Of a stretch of 64,000 bases of DNA, positions 60,920 through 64,000 are shown piece by piece. The position numbers and the translations under genes are program-made. Numbering within the stretch: position 1 is the first letter of the stretch; every line of letters begins with the position of its first letter. Below the pieces are notes generated by a model. The model saw nothing but the letters and a program-made list of their open reading frames with translations, ran no database searches and was not told where the DNA came from. The DNA lies in NCBI RefSeq assembly GCF_000715075.1, contig NC_134084.1, positions 7,380,501 to 7,444,500 on the forward strand. The letters are read 5' to 3'. This stretch comes from Nicotiana tabacum. Taxonomy: Eukaryota > Streptophyta > Magnoliopsida > Solanales > Solanaceae.

Positions 60920-61064
60920 CTCTTCGATGGAAAAGGTGTTAAAAGAAAGTTGTGAACGGAGAATGGGAGAAGAAGTAGAAAGTTGTTGGAACAAACACGG
61001 GAGAGATGAGAAAGGATAACCAGGAATGAAATGGCCAAGAGTTATTGAAAAAAAAACCCTCCAC

Positions 61065-61074
61065 CTATTTATAG
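61065..61074 (-). promoter_or_regulatory. Probable TATA box of the antisense gene
   Basis: Minus strand CTATAAATAG, about 146 bp upstream of the ATG at 60919. It matches the plant consensus TATAAATA and implies an independent pol II promoter pointing against the retrotransposon. Confidence 0.6.
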
Positions 61075-61357
61075 GATTGGGTGGCGCCAAAATCAAAGCA
61101 GAAGGTTGTAGAGTGGCACTGAAATTGAAGTGACAAGCCCTCAACCCATGTCTCGAAAACACGCATAATGATAACACACGTAAAGATGACGTTATTTCCC
61201 GATAAGGTACACTATCCGGTGTCCTGTTGAGCATGCTGACCTCCCATTATTGGCCAAGCCGTAAAGCTTCGTAAGACCAAATTTCTCCACAAGAGCGAGT
61301 GGTGTCTGCTTATCAAGGACGCACCAAGTTGCAACCTCGACAAGCGGAGGCACTAAC

Positions 61358-61827
61358 TGTATGGGTCCAAATTTGGACGACCACGGCCGTTGATGAATAC
61401 GACAAACGACGAGATCCTCGTAGCTCGACGTTCTGTGGAGAATGATAGACAAGCGAACAGAGACTGCACGCTTTTATAGTAGTGTAGGTCCATTAGGGGG
61501 CATTAGGAATATTCCTTCGAATATTCCCTATGATTTGTTTTTTAGGGCTTAGAAGGGGTTTGTCTCTTATATATATAGCGAAAAACAACTTTGTAAGTGG
61601 GCACTTCTGGTCTGATTCATAATACTTGTTATAAATTTACTTACAAAAACGAGTGAGAAGATTTATTGTAAAAGAATAGTTGATCTAGATAGATAAACAA
61701 GTCTTGTTATCCTTATTCTCCTTATCCATCTTTCGTTCTAGAGATTATTATATTTAGCTAAGATTTACCCCTTCATTTTCTTTGATTGATTTGTTCAAAA
61801 AAGTTTCGATATCTTTTGAGTCAAACA
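61358..61827 (+). repeat. Right LTR of the Tat element
   Basis: 470 bp, starts TGTATGGGTC and ends GAGTCAAACA. About 61590-61735 is unrelated to the equivalent part of the left LTR. A purine-rich stretch (CAAGCGGAGG) precedes it as a weak PPT. Confidence 0.88.
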
Positions 61828-61930
61828 ATTTGGCGCCGTCTGTGGGGATTTCTATAGCTGAAATGATAGTTTCATCTAGATTCTTGAAAGAAATAATCAC
61901 CTCTCTTTAGCTTCACAAAGGCCAACAATG
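61828..61930 (+). other. PBS and leader of a second Tat-type copy
   Basis: Follows the right LTR without break: ATTTGGCGCCGTCTGTGGGG and leader text matching 50933-51034, up to the start-codon region (AACAATG). Then similarity ends abruptly. Confidence 0.85.
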
Positions 61931-62190
61931 TTCTTTTAGGAAAAAGATAAAAAAAAAAAGAAATATGCATCTACTATATGAATTCTTAATTTTACCTTTA
62001 TTTATGTACTTTGGAGAATATTGTTCATGTAACCTTGCAGACAACAATGGTCTCGTAGTTACCTTTGACCGTGACGAAGCTCTAATTTGACGTATAACGA
62101 GGATAATTTTAAACCAATCAAAAGTAGATTGGTAAATTTGAAACTTTTTCTTGTATTGGAACAAATCAAGTTAAAATTTGGAATTAATTA
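61931..62190. other. Unassigned junction sequence
   Basis: AT-rich, no coding content, not similar to the neighbouring element's gag. May be part of the next element's LTR or of older flanking DNA. Confidence 0.3.
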
Positions 62191-62723
62191 TGTGCTGATA
62201 CATCAAGACACGTGGATCAATAAAAAAATGATAGCTAGCAAAGAATAGTTGAAGAGACACGAGCCTTAACAGGAACAGGCAAAGATTCAAAAAAATAAGA
62301 AGGAACGGTTACTCGGACCTCTTGGTAATTCGAAGAGACATCGGAGGAATGAACCTAGAAAGCAAAAAGTACAGATACGTATTATCCATAATTAATGAGC
62401 ATCAATAATGAAAAATGTAATTAAATCTTCACGAAACAGTTACGATTGCCAATTATAATATTACATTAATGCCATTAATTGCTCATATTGGCTCTGTTAT
62501 GAGAGGAAAGAAACATATTACTTAGAAATAGCTATAAAATGAGAGAAATAACATTTGTAATGACACAGACTATTATTGGAATACACTGATTTACTTTGCT
62601 TTCTTTTACTTATTCAGCTATCGTTCAAGTCAATTCTTCTTATTTATTCCATATTAGATTATCAGTAACCCGAATTCTTCTAAAATTAAGCTTTGACCGA
62701 AATTCCTATTTTCTAGTTAAACA
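62191..62723 (+). repeat. Probable 5' LTR of a second gypsy element
   Basis: Ends AGTTAAACA just before ATTTGGTTTCGTTATTGGGA, the same layout as LTR/PBS at 50932. The start at TGTGCTGATAC is a guess. It contains TATA-like 'gctataaaatgag' at 62530-62542. Confidence 0.5.
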
Positions 62724-62792
62724 ATTTGGTTTCGTTATTGGGAATTTGATAATCTTCTACTTTCCAAATCGATTCTTTTATCAAAAACAATC

Positions 62793-63906
62793 ATGTCGAA
62801 TGTCAACGACAATAACCAACAAAATATACCACACCAAGGAGATCTACAACATCAACTGAACCAACAAGGTAACAGAACTCCAGCTCCTTCGCCACAACAT
62901 TCTCCTTGACAATCACGAGAGGTGACTCCTGACAGATCTAAATCGAATGAAAATAACAGACTTGCAAATGATCAAGCTATCGATGAAGCTTTGAAAAAAT
63001 TAATCGCTCAACAGGTCAGCAATGCTCTTCAGGCTTTTACCAACCAGTTGCTGGTTGTACCGCCAACACCAACTCCAAACAACAACACCCTAGAAAATCC
63101 TCGCTCAAGACTCGTTAATTCAGGCAGTGGCGGAACTCCCAGCGAATCTCGTGATGGAGAACCAGGTAACCCAGTTAATTCTGATTTACAAAATTTAGTA
63201 CTAACTTTGCAGAAATAGCTCAAGGAGTAGAGTGACCGCAGAGAGAAAATGTTTGGAGTGACACCTATAATCAAGGGAATAGATATGGACAAATACTCAC
63301 AACAATCTTGGAAGCCAAATGTTGCTCCTCTACCAATTCTGAAGAAATTCAAAATGCCCGATATTCCAAAATATGATGGAACAACTGGTCCACGGGATCA
63401 CATAACTGTATTCACAACCGGTGTAAAGGGGCAACGACTTGACCAAGCAATAAATTGAATCAGTATTAGTCAAAAAATTCGGAGAAGCACTCACTAAGGG
63501 AGCATTAACACGGTACTCTCTTTTACCTGAAAATTCTATAAATTATTTTGCTAAGCTTGCAGATTCATTTATCAAAGCACACTCGGGAGCTCAAAAAGTT
63601 GGAAAAAGAATGGAGGACATTTTCAAAATAAAACAAGGAGATACGGAGCTGCTCAAGGAATTTGTAGACAGATTCCAATCAGAAAGGATGATGTTGCCAC
63701 GAGTACCTGATAACTGGGTGGCTATGCCATTTGCCAGTAATCTAAATGAAAAAAGTTCAAAAGCCACGAGGAGACTCAAAGAATGTCTACGAGAATTTCC
63801 AGCAACAACTTGGAAAGATGTTTATAACAGATACAACATGAAGCTGCGAATAGAAGAAGATACCATCACTCAGTCTCGAGAAGATGAAAGGGTGAGTTCA
63901 AGATGA
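62793..63906 (+). pseudogene. Gag of a second gypsy element, disrupted
   Basis: ATG at 62793 (MSNVNDNNQQNIPHQGD). TGA near 62908 and TAG at 63216 interrupt the frame. Then KKFKMPDIPKYDGTTGPRDH (63340-63400), a +1 frameshift near 63450, and KFGEALTKGALTRYSLLPE, FAKLADSFIKAHSGAQK, MEDIFKIKQGDTELLKEFVD, TRRLKECLREFPATTWKDVY to a stop at 63904. The usual GALTWY Trp is Arg. Same Retrotrans_gag family as 51032-52507 but clearly divergent. The element continues past the window end. Confidence 0.8.
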
Positions 63907-64000
63907 GCTGAAACTAAACAAAGGTCTGGTAAAAATAGGTACGAGCCTTACATGGGACCAGCAGGAAGGGACTCACGTTCAAAACAAGAAAACCCAAGGT

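Larger units (their letters stand above)
50447..61827 (+). mobile_element. Ty3/gypsy retrotransposon, Tat/Ogre/Retand lineage, decayed
   Basis: 11.4 kb: LTR, PBS, gag, protease, RT, RNase H, second RNase H, integrase, minisatellite, antisense gene, LTR. Order RT-RNH-INT shows Ty3/gypsy. The RT text, the extra RNase H after the first one and the extra antisense gene before the 3' LTR are typical of the Tat lineage. Every coding block has stops or frameshifts. No 3' target duplication exists, because the right LTR continues into another internal region. Confidence 0.9.

Noticed and set aside
50447..64000. RT and integrase blocks considered as an endogenous pararetrovirus
   Set aside because: LTRs, tRNA PBS, Gag zinc knuckle and an integrase are present, and no movement or coat protein text was seen; this is Ty3/gypsy.

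Overview
This is nuclear DNA of a flowering plant, almost certainly a Solanaceae species and probably Nicotiana. The evidence is split genes with GT-AG introns, AT-rich intergenic DNA, many short repeats of the tobacco TS-SINE type (conserved body and TTG-repeat tail), and nested Ty1/copia and Ty3/gypsy retrotransposons. The genus is an inference; the host genes and TE types are read from the sequence.

Left part (1-27.6 kb). Two tandem, same-orientation (minus strand), apparently intact five-exon genes encode NPF7.3/NRT1.5-type members of the NRT1/PTR family (598 and 595 aa, about 95% identical). They are the only convincing complete host genes. The whole locus is a direct duplication: about 1-8.9 kb matches about 11.7-27.6 kb. 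Since the duplication the two units have gained different insertions, and each unit provides empty sites for insertions in the other: SINEs, hAT-like and PIF-like MITEs, and a 6.2-kb copia element upstream of copy 2. That copia element itself carries a SINE with a perfect 16-bp target duplication. Between the units lies a 1-kb foldback (giant inverted repeat).

Middle part (27.6-50.4 kb). Mostly repeats: an RTE-type LINE remnant with a TS-SINE-like tail, a 4.5-kb solo LTR with a perfect CTAGT target duplication, a 1.5-kb hAT-like element nested in that LTR, and a MITE with a palindrome array nested in the hAT. Further hAT-, PIF- and Stowaway-type MITEs, several SINEs and long AT microsatellites follow. 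A few exon-like segments at 44.0-45.8 kb may be the 3' end or a relic of an unidentified host gene.

Right part (50.4-64 kb). An 11.4-kb decayed Ty3/gypsy element of the Tat/Ogre/Retand type has gag, protease, RT-RNase H, a second RNase H and an integrase with a GPY/F-like C-terminus. A 91-bp minisatellite (about 15 copies) follows, then an antisense gene with its own TATA box. Its two LTRs are mosaics with unrelated central segments. The right LTR runs on into another PBS and leader, followed by the 5' end of a second decayed gypsy element that leaves the window.

The two transporters are the only genes with a predicted cellular role (root xylem loading of nitrate/potassium, by analogy with Arabidopsis NPF7.3). 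Everything else describes the transposon history around them.
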